Origin: Serratia nevei | GTDB taxonomy: Bacteria > Pseudomonadota > Gammaproteobacteria > Enterobacterales > Enterobacteriaceae | Assembly: GCF_024160145.1 (NCBI RefSeq) | Contig: NZ_JAMYWQ010000019.1 | Location: 1 to 64,000, forward strand | Length of the DNA: 64,000 nt | Direction: 5' to 3' | Shown: one piece after another, positions 32,837 to 40,262 of the stretch | How positions within the stretch are numbered: position 1 is the first letter of the stretch | How the letters are laid out: every line of letters begins with the position of its first letter | Program-made: the position numbers and the translations under genes | The notes under the pieces: model-generated | Databases searched by the model: none | What the model was told of the DNA's origin: nothing | The model's input: only the letters and a program-made list of their open reading frames with translations

Positions 32837-33412
32837 ATGAGCAATACGGCGCATAACGCGAAAACCGATCCCCCCAAGGTGCTGCAGTACCTGAGCAGCA
32901 ATCTGCGCGGCTACCGCCAACAGGCGGGCCTGAGCCAGATGGCGCTGGCCGAGCTTTCCGGCGTCAGCCGCCGCATGCTGGCGGGCATTGAGGCCGGCGA
33001 TCGCAACGTCAGCCTGGCGGTGCTCGACAAGATCGCCGCTGCCCTGGCGATTTCTTTCACCGATCTGATCCAGGCGCCGGAAGCGCGCGGCAGCCAGCTG
33101 GTAGGGGAACTGGCCTGGCAAGGCGCACAGCCGGGCAGCCAGGCGCTGTTCGCCGCCAGCGTGCCGGCGCGCCAACGGGCCGAACTGTGGGAATGGACGC
33201 TGATGCCGGGTGAGCGCTATGACTCTGCGCCAGACGCCGAAGGCTGGAGCGAAATGATCTATGTCATTGCCGGCACCCTGACCCTGGAGCTGGAACAAGA
33301 TACGCTGACGCTCACCGCCGGCGCCGCGCAAACCTTCAACAGCGATCAACGCTACGCATACGCCAACCACGGCGATCTCCCCCTGCGCTTTATCCGCAAC
33401 GTCGCCTTCTGA
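32837..33412 (+). CDS. XRE-family regulator with cupin sensor domain
   Basis: A 191-residue repressor-type protein. The N-terminal HTH (YRQQAGLSQMALAELSGVSR, about 25-80) is followed by a cupin domain (ELWEWTLMPGERYDSAPDAE, IYVIAGTLTLEL) that usually binds a small ligand. Such proteins often regulate an adjacent transporter. It is divergent from the EamA exporter gene with about 67 bp between starts, so one operator could serve both. The Shine-Dalgarno sequence is weak. Confidence 0.87.
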   Translation: MSNTAHNAKTDPPKVLQYLSSNLRGYRQQAGLSQMALAELSGVSRRMLAGIEAGDRNVSLAVLDKIAAALAISFTDLIQAPEARGSQLVGELAWQGAQPGSQALFAASVPARQRAELWEWTLMPGERYDSAPDAEGWSEMIYVIAGTLTLELEQDTLTLTAGAAQTFNSDQRYAYANHGDLPLRFIRNVAF

Positions 33413-33440
33413 CTGCCCGCCGGCCCGAGCCGGCGAGGGA

Positions 33441-33473
33441 TGTCGCGTCGCTGTCGTGCCGCTGTCGTGGCGC
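33441..33473. repeat. Three tandem 11-bp repeats at the promoter of the XRE-2TM gene
   Basis: TGTCGCGTCGC, TGTCGTGCCGC and TGTCGTGGCGC follow each other without a gap (33441-33451, 33452-33462, 33463-33473). A likely -10 (TACACT, 33491-33496) places the -35 on the third repeat. TGACAG is repeated at 33500-33511, which reads CTGTCA on the other strand. The pattern suggests an operator array for autoregulation. Confidence 0.6.
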
Positions 33474-33529
33474 CGCCACCCCGCTCGCCCTACACTGAAT
33501 GACAGTGACAGCGAACTCAGGAGTACAGC

Positions 33530-34000
33530 ATGCAAAAGTACCGCATCAGGCCATTGCGTCTGGAAAAAGGCTGGTCGCAGGAGCAGCTGGCGACCATCGC
33601 CGGCCTCAGCACCCGCACCGTTCAGCGGATTGAAAACGGTGAACAGGCCAGCCTGGAAACCTTGACCGCGATCGCTGCCGCGCTGGGCGTGCAGGTCAGC
33701 GATCTCAATGTGCAGCCGCAGCAGGCAACGGAGGAGGAGATGTCTGAGGAACAACGTATTCGTCACCAGGTCGCGGCAGAAGGCAAACTGCTGAGCATGG
33801 CGGTGCGTTTCGCCGTGATTGGCGTGATGTTGTTCGCCATCAACTGGTTCACCCACCCGCAATATCTCTGGTCGCTGTGGGCGATCGGCGGCATGAGCCT
33901 CGCGCTGGTGATGCGGGCGGTGCGAACCCTGCTGCTGCGCAATGTTTTCAGCCGCTGGCAGGAACAGCGGCTGGCGCACAAGCTGCGGCGCTTGCCCTGA
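33530..34000 (+). CDS. XRE-family regulator fused to a 2TM membrane domain
   Basis: A 156-residue protein. The HTH occupies about 1-60 (LRLEKGWSQEQLATIAGLST, RTVQRIENGEQASLETL). After a short linker, two hydrophobic helices follow (AVRFAVIGVMLFAINWF; YLWSLWAIGGMSLALVMRAV) joined by a short loop, the 2TM domain pattern. The HTH may thus be held at the membrane. The tail is basic. The gene has its own repeat-rich promoter; neighbours give no clear target beyond itself. Confidence 0.85.
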   Translation: MQKYRIRPLRLEKGWSQEQLATIAGLSTRTVQRIENGEQASLETLTAIAAALGVQVSDLNVQPQQATEEEMSEEQRIRHQVAAEGKLLSMAVRFAVIGVMLFAINWFTHPQYLWSLWAIGGMSLALVMRAVRTLLLRNVFSRWQEQRLAHKLRRLP

Positions 34001-34085
34001 ATCCGCCATTCGACAAAACCAAATTCGTCATTCGCTTCTATGCTTATCAGGGGTTTTGTCAATCATCTGAGCAGGAGTGCGGAAC

Positions 34086-34685
34086 ATGACGAAAGTGTTG
34101 GTGCTTTATTACTCGATGTACGGCCACATCGAACGCCTGGCGCAGGCGGTGGCCGAAGGCGCGAATCGGGTCAACGGCGTGGACGTAACGGTCAAACGCG
34201 TGCCGGAAACCATGACGCCGGAGGCCTTCGCCAAAGCGGGCGGCAAACAACATCAGCAGGCGCCGGTCGCCAGCCCGCAGGAGCTGGCGGACTATGACGG
34301 CATTATCTTCGGCACGCCGACCCGTTTCGGTAATATGGCCGGGCAGATGCGCACCTTCCTCGATCAGACCGGCGGCCTGTGGGCCTCCGGCGCGTTGTAC
34401 GGCAAGGTAGGCAGCGTCTTCTCTTCCACCGGCACCGGCGGCGGCCAGGAACACACCATCAGTTCCACCTGGACCACGCTGGCGCACCACGGGTTCATCA
34501 TCGTGCCGATCGGCTATGCCACGCCGGAGCTGTTTGACGTTTCACTCGCGCGCGGCGGCACCCCGTATGGCGCCACCACCATCGCCGGCGCCGACGGTTC
34601 GCGCCAGCCAAGCAACGAAGAGCTGACCATCGCCCGCTATCAGGGCGAGCACGTGGCAAAAATCACCGCCAAGCTGAAAAGTTAA
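34086..34685 (+). CDS. wrbA: NAD(P)H:quinone oxidoreductase WrbA
   Basis: FMN-dependent flavodoxin-like enzyme of 199 residues that reduces quinones by two electrons. Hallmarks are [35 protein letters not shown] and [17 protein letters not shown], almost the same as in E. coli WrbA. ATG 34086 has AGGAG 10 bp before. In E. coli it is induced in stationary phase by RpoS; no such site was identified here. Confidence 0.96.
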   Translation: MTKVLVLYYSMYGHIERLAQAVAEGANRVNGVDVTVKRVPETMTPEAFAKAGGKQHQQAPVASPQELADYDGIIFGTPTRFGNMAGQMRTFLDQTGGLWASGALYGKVGSVFSSTGTGGGQEHTISSTWTTLAHHGFIIVPIGYATPELFDVSLARGGTPYGATTIAGADGSRQPSNEELTIARYQGEHVAKITAKLKS

Positions 34686-34817
34686 GCGCTTCCCTGTCCC
34701 TGCCATTCAACGGGGCCGCGCATTCGTTCGGCCCCATCTTGTTGCCGACCCGCCGCAAGGTTAGAATGCCCCTCCCCCGGCCATTCAGCGTCTGAAGGCC
34801 AGGCCCGAATTCGTTCT

Positions 34818-34865
34818 GCCCGTCGCTTGTCAGCCTTAGGCGCGAGGACGGGCGTTCTGTTTTTT
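34818..34865 (+). terminator. Hairpin with T-run between wrbA and the next gene
   Basis: GCCCGTC (34818-34824) pairs with GACGGGC (34847-34853), and TTTTTT follows at 34860-34865 after a 6-nt gap. The long loop makes it unusual. It is 130 bp after wrbA and only 25 bp before the next start, so it may end a leader RNA or act as an attenuator. Confidence 0.4.
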
Positions 34866-34889
34866 GCGCACAGCGAAGGGAATAAGTCA

Positions 34890-35237
34890 GTGTCTAAAGA
34901 TTTTGATGAACTAATAAGAGACATGGATCTTATTATTGAAAATGTAGACAGCTTCAAGGCTCTGGCTCCGCGCGCGCCCGAGCCGGCTCCGGCCCCGCCG
35001 CCGCCGGTTCATCACTACGACTCGTTCTGCGAGAACATCGCGCTGAAAGTGGTATTGAAGGTGCTGCTGTCTTCGGTGGACAAGATAGTCAAAGTGCAGA
35101 TCGCCAACAAGGTCGAGCAGGAGATCGCCCAGATCGAACAGCAGGTGGTGCGCGCCGGCGGTGGCCCGGTGTCGCCGGACGATCTGGCGCAGATGACGCA
35201 CTATGTGCGCCGCACGGTCAACGACCTGCTGGAATAA
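34890..35237 (+). CDS. Hypothetical protein, cytoplasmic
   Basis: A 115-residue protein from the GTG at 34890, which has AAGGGA 8 bp upstream. An acidic start (KDFDELIRDMDLIIENVDSF) leads to a Pro/Ala linker ([13 protein letters not shown]), then a helical region (KVVLKVLLSSVDKIVKVQIA) with NKVEQEIAQIEQQV that looks coiled-coil. No signal or membrane segment. I do not recognise the family. A longer frame to 34827 crosses the putative hairpin and is less likely. Confidence 0.6.
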   Translation: MSKDFDELIRDMDLIIENVDSFKALAPRAPEPAPAPPPPVHHYDSFCENIALKVVLKVLLSSVDKIVKVQIANKVEQEIAQIEQQVVRAGGGPVSPDDLAQMTHYVRRTVNDLLE

Positions 35238-35357
35238 CCCTTTCCACCCATACTGATGCGGCGATATGAATTTTTACGCTATTTTTATATCGCCTGCTTT
35301 ATGCTTGAAACACTTCAATAAATTGACGCATTGTCGGCAGGCATTCCGAGCTACAGC

Positions 35358-36818
35358 ATGGTCAAAACCAAACAAATCCTGGTCGTTATTCATCTTTGCA
35401 GCTTTTTGGTCCTTCTTTACAGCCTTTCCATGATCCCGCCCCTGCTGATGGGGCTGTTGTACAAAGAAAAAAGCGCCTTCTCATTTTTCTATACTCTGGT
35501 CGCCGCTGCCACGCTCGGCGGCATGGGCTGGTTCAGCACCCGGCAGTCGAAAGTGCAGCTGCGCACCCAGGACGGTTTTCTGATCATCGTGATGTTTTGG
35601 CTGCTGTTTTCCGCGATCAGCGCCCTGCCGCTGTGGCTGGACGACACGCTGAACATCCGGCTGGTCGACGCGATGTTTGAGGGGGTTTCCGGCATCACCA
35701 CCACCGGCGCCTCGGTGCTGAATGACGTCTCGAACGTGCCCAAATCGTTCCTCTACTACCGTTCACAGCTCAATTTTATCGGCGGCCTGGGGGTGATCGT
35801 ATTGGCGGTGGCGCTGTTGCCGCTGCTGGGCATCGGCGGCGCCAAACTTTATCAGTCGGAAATGCCCGGCCCGTTCAAAGAGGAACGCCTCACGCCGCGC
35901 CTGGCCGATACCTCGAAAAACCTGTGGTTGATCTACCTTGGGCTGGGATTGGCCTGTACCATCGCCTTTCGTCTGGCGGGCATGCCCTGGTTCGATGCGT
36001 TGTGCCACGGCATTTCCACCGTCTCGCTCGGCGGATTTTCCACCCACAACGAAAGCCTGGGATACTACGACAGTTCGGCGGTGGAAATGGTCGGCGGCAT
36101 CTTCTCTATTCTGGCGGCGGTGAACTTCACGCTCTATTTCGTTGCCGTCGGCCGCCGCAGCCTGAAACCGCTATACCGTAACCCCGAGCTGCGCTTTTTC
36201 CTGTTGATGCTGACCCTCGTCGTGGCGATCGTGTGCATCGAGCTGTACCGCTCGGGGATGTACGGCGTCAAAGACGCCTTCGTGCACGGCTTTTTTCTCA
36301 CCAGTTCGATGATGACCGACAATGGCCTGGCGATTGCCGATTACACCAGTATACCGTCCCACACCATCATGCTGCTGCTGGCGGCGAGTTTCTTCGGCGG
36401 CTGCGTCGGCTCCACCTGCGGCGGCATTAAGGCACTGCGCTTTCTGATCATGTACAAACAAAGCCGACTCGAGATCAACCAACTGGTGCATCCCAACGCC
36501 ATGTACACCATCAAGGTCGGCAATGCGCCAATCCAGGATCGGATGCTGCGCTCCGTCTGGAGCTTCTTCTTCCTCTACGTGGTGTTCACCTGTCTGTTTA
36601 TCTGGCTGCTGAATCTGATGGGCTATGATCTGGTCACCGCCTTCGCCACCGTCGCCGCCTGCATCAATAACATGGGGCTGGGCTACGGGGAAACCGCCGC
36701 CGGTTTCGGCACGCTGAACGATCCGGCGAAATGGCTGATGTGCGCCGCCATGCTGCTCGGCCGCCTCGAGATCTATCCGATGCTGATCCTTTGTTCACGC
36801 GCGTTTTGGCGTTTTTGA
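35358..36818 (+). CDS. TrkH/TrkG-family potassium uptake channel subunit
   Basis: A 486-residue integral membrane protein of the Trk/Ktr superfamily with four M1-P-M2 units. Selectivity-filter glycines are visible in TTTGASVL, STVSLGGFST, MMTDNGLA and CINNMGLGYG. It resembles TrkH, but the housekeeping trkH is normally next to fadBA, so this is probably a second copy, like TrkG. It needs TrkA to open. The third filter (TDNG) departs slightly from the usual TTTG. The start at 35358 (MVKTKQ) lacks a strong ribosome-binding site; an upstream TTG is possible. Confidence 0.88.
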   Translation: MVKTKQILVVIHLCSFLVLLYSLSMIPPLLMGLLYKEKSAFSFFYTLVAAATLGGMGWFSTRQSKVQLRTQDGFLIIVMFWLLFSAISALPLWLDDTLNIRLVDAMFEGVSGITTTGASVLNDVSNVPKSFLYYRSQLNFIGGLGVIVLAVALLPLLGIGGAKLYQSEMPGPFKEERLTPRLADTSKNLWLIYLGLGLACTIAFRLAGMPWFDALCHGISTVSLGGFSTHNESLGYYDSSAVEMVGGIFSILAAVNFTLYFVAVGRRSLKPLYRNPELRFFLLMLTLVVAIVCIELYRSGMYGVKDAFVHGFFLTSSMMTDNGLAIADYTSIPSHTIMLLLAASFFGGCVGSTCGGIKALRFLIMYKQSRLEINQLVHPNAMYTIKVGNAPIQDRMLRSVWSFFFLYVVFTCLFIWLLNLMGYDLVTAFATVAACINNMGLGYGETAAGFGTLNDPAKWLMCAAMLLGRLEIYPMLILCSRAFWRF

Positions 36819-36847
36819 ACGGCCGGGCGGCGCGTAGGGCGCCGTTC
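36817..36847. terminator. GC-rich hairpin after the Trk gene
   Basis: GAACGGC (36817-36823) pairs with GCCGTTC (36841-36847). The first arm overlaps the gene's stop codon. There is no T-run, so termination is uncertain. Confidence 0.35.
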
Positions 36848-36924
36848 AGCTCTGCCAACGCTGACACATTCGCAACACGAATATGTTGCATTGTTGTATT
36901 CGCTTCACTGCGATAAGTTTAATT

Positions 36925-36944
36925 CACTGTAAATTTATACAGTA
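36925..36944. promoter_or_regulatory. LexA (SOS) box upstream of the nuclease gene
   Basis: CTGT-N8-ACAG with an AT-only spacer, flanked as CACTGTA...TACAGTA, is close to the enterobacterial LexA consensus. It lies 27 bp before the nuclease start, where LexA would block the promoter. Requirement of recA for expression of the S. marcescens nuclease has been reported, which agrees. Confidence 0.75.
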
Positions 36945-36970
36945 ACTTTTAACTTATTGAGGATATGACT

Positions 36971-37771
36971 ATGCGATTTAACAACAAGATGTTGGCCCTG
37001 GCCGCCCTGCTGTTCGCCGCACAGGCGTCGGCCGACACGCTCGAATCCATCGACAACTGCGCGGTCGGTTGCCCGACCGGTGGCAGCAGCAATGTGTCGA
37101 TCGTGCGTCATGCTTATACGTTGAACAACAACAGCACCACCAAGTTTGCCAACTGGGTGGCCTATCACATCACCAAAGACACGCCGGCCAGTGGCAAAAC
37201 GCGCAACTGGAAAACCGATCCGGCACTCAACCCGGCGGATACCCTGGCGCCTGCCGATTACACCGGCGCCAACGCGGCGCTGAAGGTCGATCGCGGTCAT
37301 CAGGCGCCGCTGGCCTCGCTGGCGGGCGTTTCCGACTGGGAATCGCTGAACTACCTGTCCAACATCACGCCGCAAAAGTCCGATCTTAACCAAGGCGCCT
37401 GGGCACGGCTGGAAGATCAGGAACGCAAGCTGATCGATCGCGCCGACATCTCCTCGGTCTATACCGTGACCGGGCCGCTGTATGAGCGCGATATGGGCAA
37501 ACTGCCGGGCACCCAGAAAGCACACACCATCCCCAGCGCCTACTGGAAGGTGATTTTCATCAACAACAGCCCGGCGGTAAACCACTATGCCGCCTTCCTG
37601 TTCGATCAGAACACGCCGAAGGGCGCCGATTTCTGCCAATTCCGCGTAACGGTGGACGAGATCGAGAAGCGTACCGGCCTGATCATCTGGGCCGGTCTGC
37701 CGGACGACGTGCAGGCCTCGCTGAAGAGCAAGCCCGGCGTCCTGCCGGAGTTGATGGGCTGCAAAAACTGA
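36971..37771 (+). CDS. nucA: Secreted non-specific DNA/RNA endonuclease
   Basis: Extracellular nuclease of Serratia (the Benzonase type), 266 residues. The signal peptide covers 1-21 and is cut after ASA before DTLES. The DRGH motif carries the catalytic His110 (His89 of the mature enzyme), and the Mg-binding Asn lies in the following NITPQ stretch. Four cysteines (30, 34, 222, 264) form the two known disulfides. It cleaves DNA and RNA, single or double stranded, outside the cell. Start 36971 fits GAGG at 36958-36961; an in-frame ATG at 36965 is too close to that site. A LexA box controls it and a terminator follows at once. Confidence 0.98.
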   Translation: MRFNNKMLALAALLFAAQASADTLESIDNCAVGCPTGGSSNVSIVRHAYTLNNNSTTKFANWVAYHITKDTPASGKTRNWKTDPALNPADTLAPADYTGANAALKVDRGHQAPLASLAGVSDWESLNYLSNITPQKSDLNQGAWARLEDQERKLIDRADISSVYTVTGPLYERDMGKLPGTQKAHTIPSAYWKVIFINNSPAVNHYAAFLFDQNTPKGADFCQFRVTVDEIEKRTGLIIWAGLPDDVQASLKSKPGVLPELMGCKN

Positions 37772-37774
37772 CGA

Positions 37775-37801
37775 AAAAACCCGCCGAGGCGGGTTTATTT
37801 T
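37775..37801 (+). terminator. Terminator after the nuclease gene
   Basis: AAACCCGCC-GAG-GCGGGTTT, then ATTTTTC, a few bases after the stop codon. Confidence 0.9.
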
Positions 37802-37892
37802 TCATACGGGCGCCGGCGGTTTATTCCGTCAGCGCCTTGTGCGCCTTCAAATGCCCGGCGGAGCAAGAATAGGCAGGCGCTTTCCCTGCCAC

Positions 37893-38444
37893 TCAATGCA
37901 GCGCAGGCCGACAACATCGCGATGCGACTTGCTCGTCCGCAGCCAAAATAAATTGATGAAAACGCGCGATCTTCAATTTGCGCATGGCATTCATTTTATG
38001 TTGGCTGACGGTTTTTTCGGAAATGCCCAACGCTTTGGCAACGCCGGTATTCGGTTTTCCCGCCAACAGCATGGCCAATACGGCAAGCTCTCTCGACGAG
38101 AGAGTTTGCCCTTTGCAACCGGCAACGAACGACGTGATCGCCTCAATGAACGCCATAAGGCCGATGTTTTTTTTCAGGCAATTAAAATTCGCCAGCCGAG
38201 GCGTCTCCACACCGGTCAATACGACTGTATTATCTGGCCTATCGATAATAAGCGACACTAAATTCATGACCTGGCATATAGAAGAAAAAGAAACAATGAC
38301 GACATCAGCATGGCAATAAGTGGCATGTACCCGACTGAACGCGGGTGAATAAACATTGATAACGTCAATATCTTCTAATGATGCCAAGAGTTGCGACAAA
38401 CCGTAGAATAAATAGTAGTCGTCAGAAAAGATAGCTACTCGCAT
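37893..38444 (-). CDS. LuxR-type regulator with pseudo-receiver, fimbrial cluster
   Basis: A 183-residue regulator. The N-terminus (VAIFSDDYYLFYGLSQLLAS) has the receiver fold with acidic D8/D9, but the phospho-acceptor position reads Ser52 (VVIVSFSS) instead of Asp, so phosphorylation is unlikely. The C-terminal HTH (LSSRELAVLAMLLAGKPNTG, LGISEKTVSQHKMNAM) is intact. Fimbrial operons often carry such proteins (FimZ, MrkI or EcpR-like). It follows the fimbrial genes on the same strand and converges with the nuclease gene. Confidence 0.85.
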   Translation of the reverse strand: MRVAIFSDDYYLFYGLSQLLASLEDIDVINVYSPAFSRVHATYCHADVVIVSFSSICQVMNLVSLIIDRPDNTVVLTGVETPRLANFNCLKKNIGLMAFIEAITSFVAGCKGQTLSSRELAVLAMLLAGKPNTGVAKALGISEKTVSQHKMNAMRKLKIARFHQFILAADEQVASRCCRPALH

Positions 38445-38520
38445 AGAATCATTCCGTCACACTTCGTCATGGGCCGTTTTTATACGGCCCATGAAAACCA
38501 AGTTAATTAATTTAATTGAC

Positions 38521-39045
38521 TTACTTAAGAGAAGTACATAATGTGTTCAGCAACTCAGACAACGATGAAAGAGAGTTTGCATCCAGATACATAATACCTT
38601 CTTCACTAAACCTTACGTCATTATCTAGAATTTCATGAATCCCCTCTACGGCGCATACGGCATTTTTCCAGACGACACGCCGGCCAAATGGCGACACGCC
38701 AAGATATTGCGCGCTTTGGCGAAACCCAATAATGAAGTCGCGTAGTATATCCAGCACTATCAGTATCTCCTCCCTGCTGATACGTTGTTTTGACTGAACT
38801 TTATCAAAAAAAACGCGAAGTGTACTTTGTAAGGAGAATAAACTTTTAAACACCCCTCCGGCGATATCCTTAGGCGTCTTCACACTGGTTGATATGACAA
38901 AAGGGAGTTCTCCGTGCTGCGAAATATATTGGTAGAGCCCATTTATCGCCGTCGTCGGTTTAATATCCAAACCGCGAAGAATGACATCCACTTCATCTTT
39001 TAGCGACTTATCTACCTTAACACCGATCTGGATTTGTTCCGTCAT
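38521..39045 (-). CDS. RelB/DinJ-like ribbon-helix-helix protein with extra C-terminal domain
   Basis: A 174-residue protein. The first 55 residues (IQIGVKVDKSLKDEVDVILR, IKPTTAINGLYQYISQHGEL, PFVIST) match DinJ/RelB antitoxins, with the ribbon-helix-helix DNA-binding fold. The remaining 120 residues are helical and unlike any toxin-binding tail I know. No toxin gene is next to it. It lies between the adhesin gene and the LuxR regulator, so a role in fimbrial control is likely (inference). ATG 39045 has GAGG about 10 bp upstream; two nearby ATGs are worse placed. Confidence 0.75.
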   Translation of the reverse strand: MTEQIQIGVKVDKSLKDEVDVILRGLDIKPTTAINGLYQYISQHGELPFVISTSVKTPKDIAGGVFKSLFSLQSTLRVFFDKVQSKQRISREEILIVLDILRDFIIGFRQSAQYLGVSPFGRRVVWKNAVCAVEGIHEILDNDVRFSEEGIMYLDANSLSSLSELLNTLCTSLK

Positions 39046-39181
39046 AAAATTCATCCTCAACATAGAGATCCGGATTAAACACCAATATTATTCGACTGAT
39101 AATATTCACCATCAATTACCATGTTAAGATTTTTCTTATTAGTAGCAACCTGTTTTTTTATTATTAAAAATAACAACAGAT

Positions 39182-40246
39182 TTATTTATATATAATGTTA
39201 AGCGTAGCGGACGTGTTGATCCCTCCGCTGCTCATGGAAGCGATACTGTAAGGGTAATAATACGCCGCCATACCCAGGGAGAATTTCTCCTCCAGCGCAT
39301 TACCGGCGCCAACATGAAATAAGGATGTCGCCGTACCTTGTTCAACATTAGAAAGCGCCAGCGAGACCGGACTGTTTGGCGCAGTCATTCTCACCAACCG
39401 AATGCCAATGCCTTTTGCCGCCGCAGCACTCTTGTCAATCAATACCGTATTATCCGACGGCAGCAGATTATTGCTGGATAAAAACATCTTGATATCGCGA
39501 TCGGCCGTCCCGCCGCTTTGCCGATTCTGACAGCTGAAATTCAGCGTAAAGGGAGTCAACCCATTTTGCCCCCCTTGGCTTATCTGGGAGATGCCCAGCG
39601 TCGGCAGCTTTACGGCCAGGCCGGCATTGTCGAAAGAACAGGTCGTCATTTTTGGAGCATATTTGATGGTCATCGGCTGCCCGTACATATCGCGTTGATC
39701 GTACGGCCAGTTGAAGCCGTTAAACAACCAGGTCAGGATCTTAATCAGCTGCTTTGCCGGCCACAGGAGGATCTCGACCAACGACATCCCACTCAGATCG
39801 GTCACGAACATCACGTCTTTCAGGCTGACGGTATCACCGGGTATTGAAGTGCCGGTCTTGTTGACCAGGCTGAACCGAATGTTCATCGGCATGTTCAACT
39901 CCGAGGCGGAGTGCGTTCCCCAACCACTGAGCTTTTTGTTGGCAACATCGTTGGTGATCTCCGCACGCACCCAATATTTGCCGTTGCCGAATCCCAAAAT
40001 AGTCGCTTTCGAACTGTCGGTTGACAGGATGCGCGTATAGCCGAATTCGCTGTTCGAGGTAGTACAGCTAAACGAGCCGCCGTATTGCGTATAAAAACTG
40101 CCCTCCCAAACCGGCGTTTTATCGCTGAGTTTATCCGACAGATCGACGTAGATAGGCGGCGCGTATTGGATGCCGTTACCGTAACATGAAGCGTAACTGT
40201 AACCGCTGAACACGATGGACAGCGTCAATGCAATTATCCTGAACAT
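39182..40246 (-). CDS. Fimbrial tip adhesin
   Basis: A 354-residue secreted protein with a signal peptide (ending GYSYAS before CYGNG). The N-terminal half is a lectin-like domain with a Cys pair; the C-terminal half is a pilin domain (TTCSFDNAGLAVKLPTLGIS, then NFSCQNR) that ends with the polar-aromatic chaperone-binding strand (SATLNIIYK). This two-domain layout is that of FimH-like adhesins. Last structural gene of the operon, 16 bp after the usher. The receptor cannot be inferred. Confidence 0.87.
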   Translation of the reverse strand: MFRIIALTLSIVFSGYSYASCYGNGIQYAPPIYVDLSDKLSDKTPVWEGSFYTQYGGSFSCTTSNSEFGYTRILSTDSSKATILGFGNGKYWVRAEITNDVANKKLSGWGTHSASELNMPMNIRFSLVNKTGTSIPGDTVSLKDVMFVTDLSGMSLVEILLWPAKQLIKILTWLFNGFNWPYDQRDMYGQPMTIKYAPKMTTCSFDNAGLAVKLPTLGISQISQGGQNGLTPFTLNFSCQNRQSGGTADRDIKMFLSSNNLLPSDNTVLIDKSAAAAKGIGIRLVRMTAPNSPVSLALSNVEQGTATSLFHVGAGNALEEKFSLGMAAYYYPYSIASMSSGGINTSATLNIIYK

Positions 40247-40262
40247 GGCATGATTATCCTTT

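Noticed and set aside
38521-39045. Type II toxin-antitoxin module
   Set aside because: Only an antitoxin-like protein is present; no toxin-sized gene overlaps or adjoins it.
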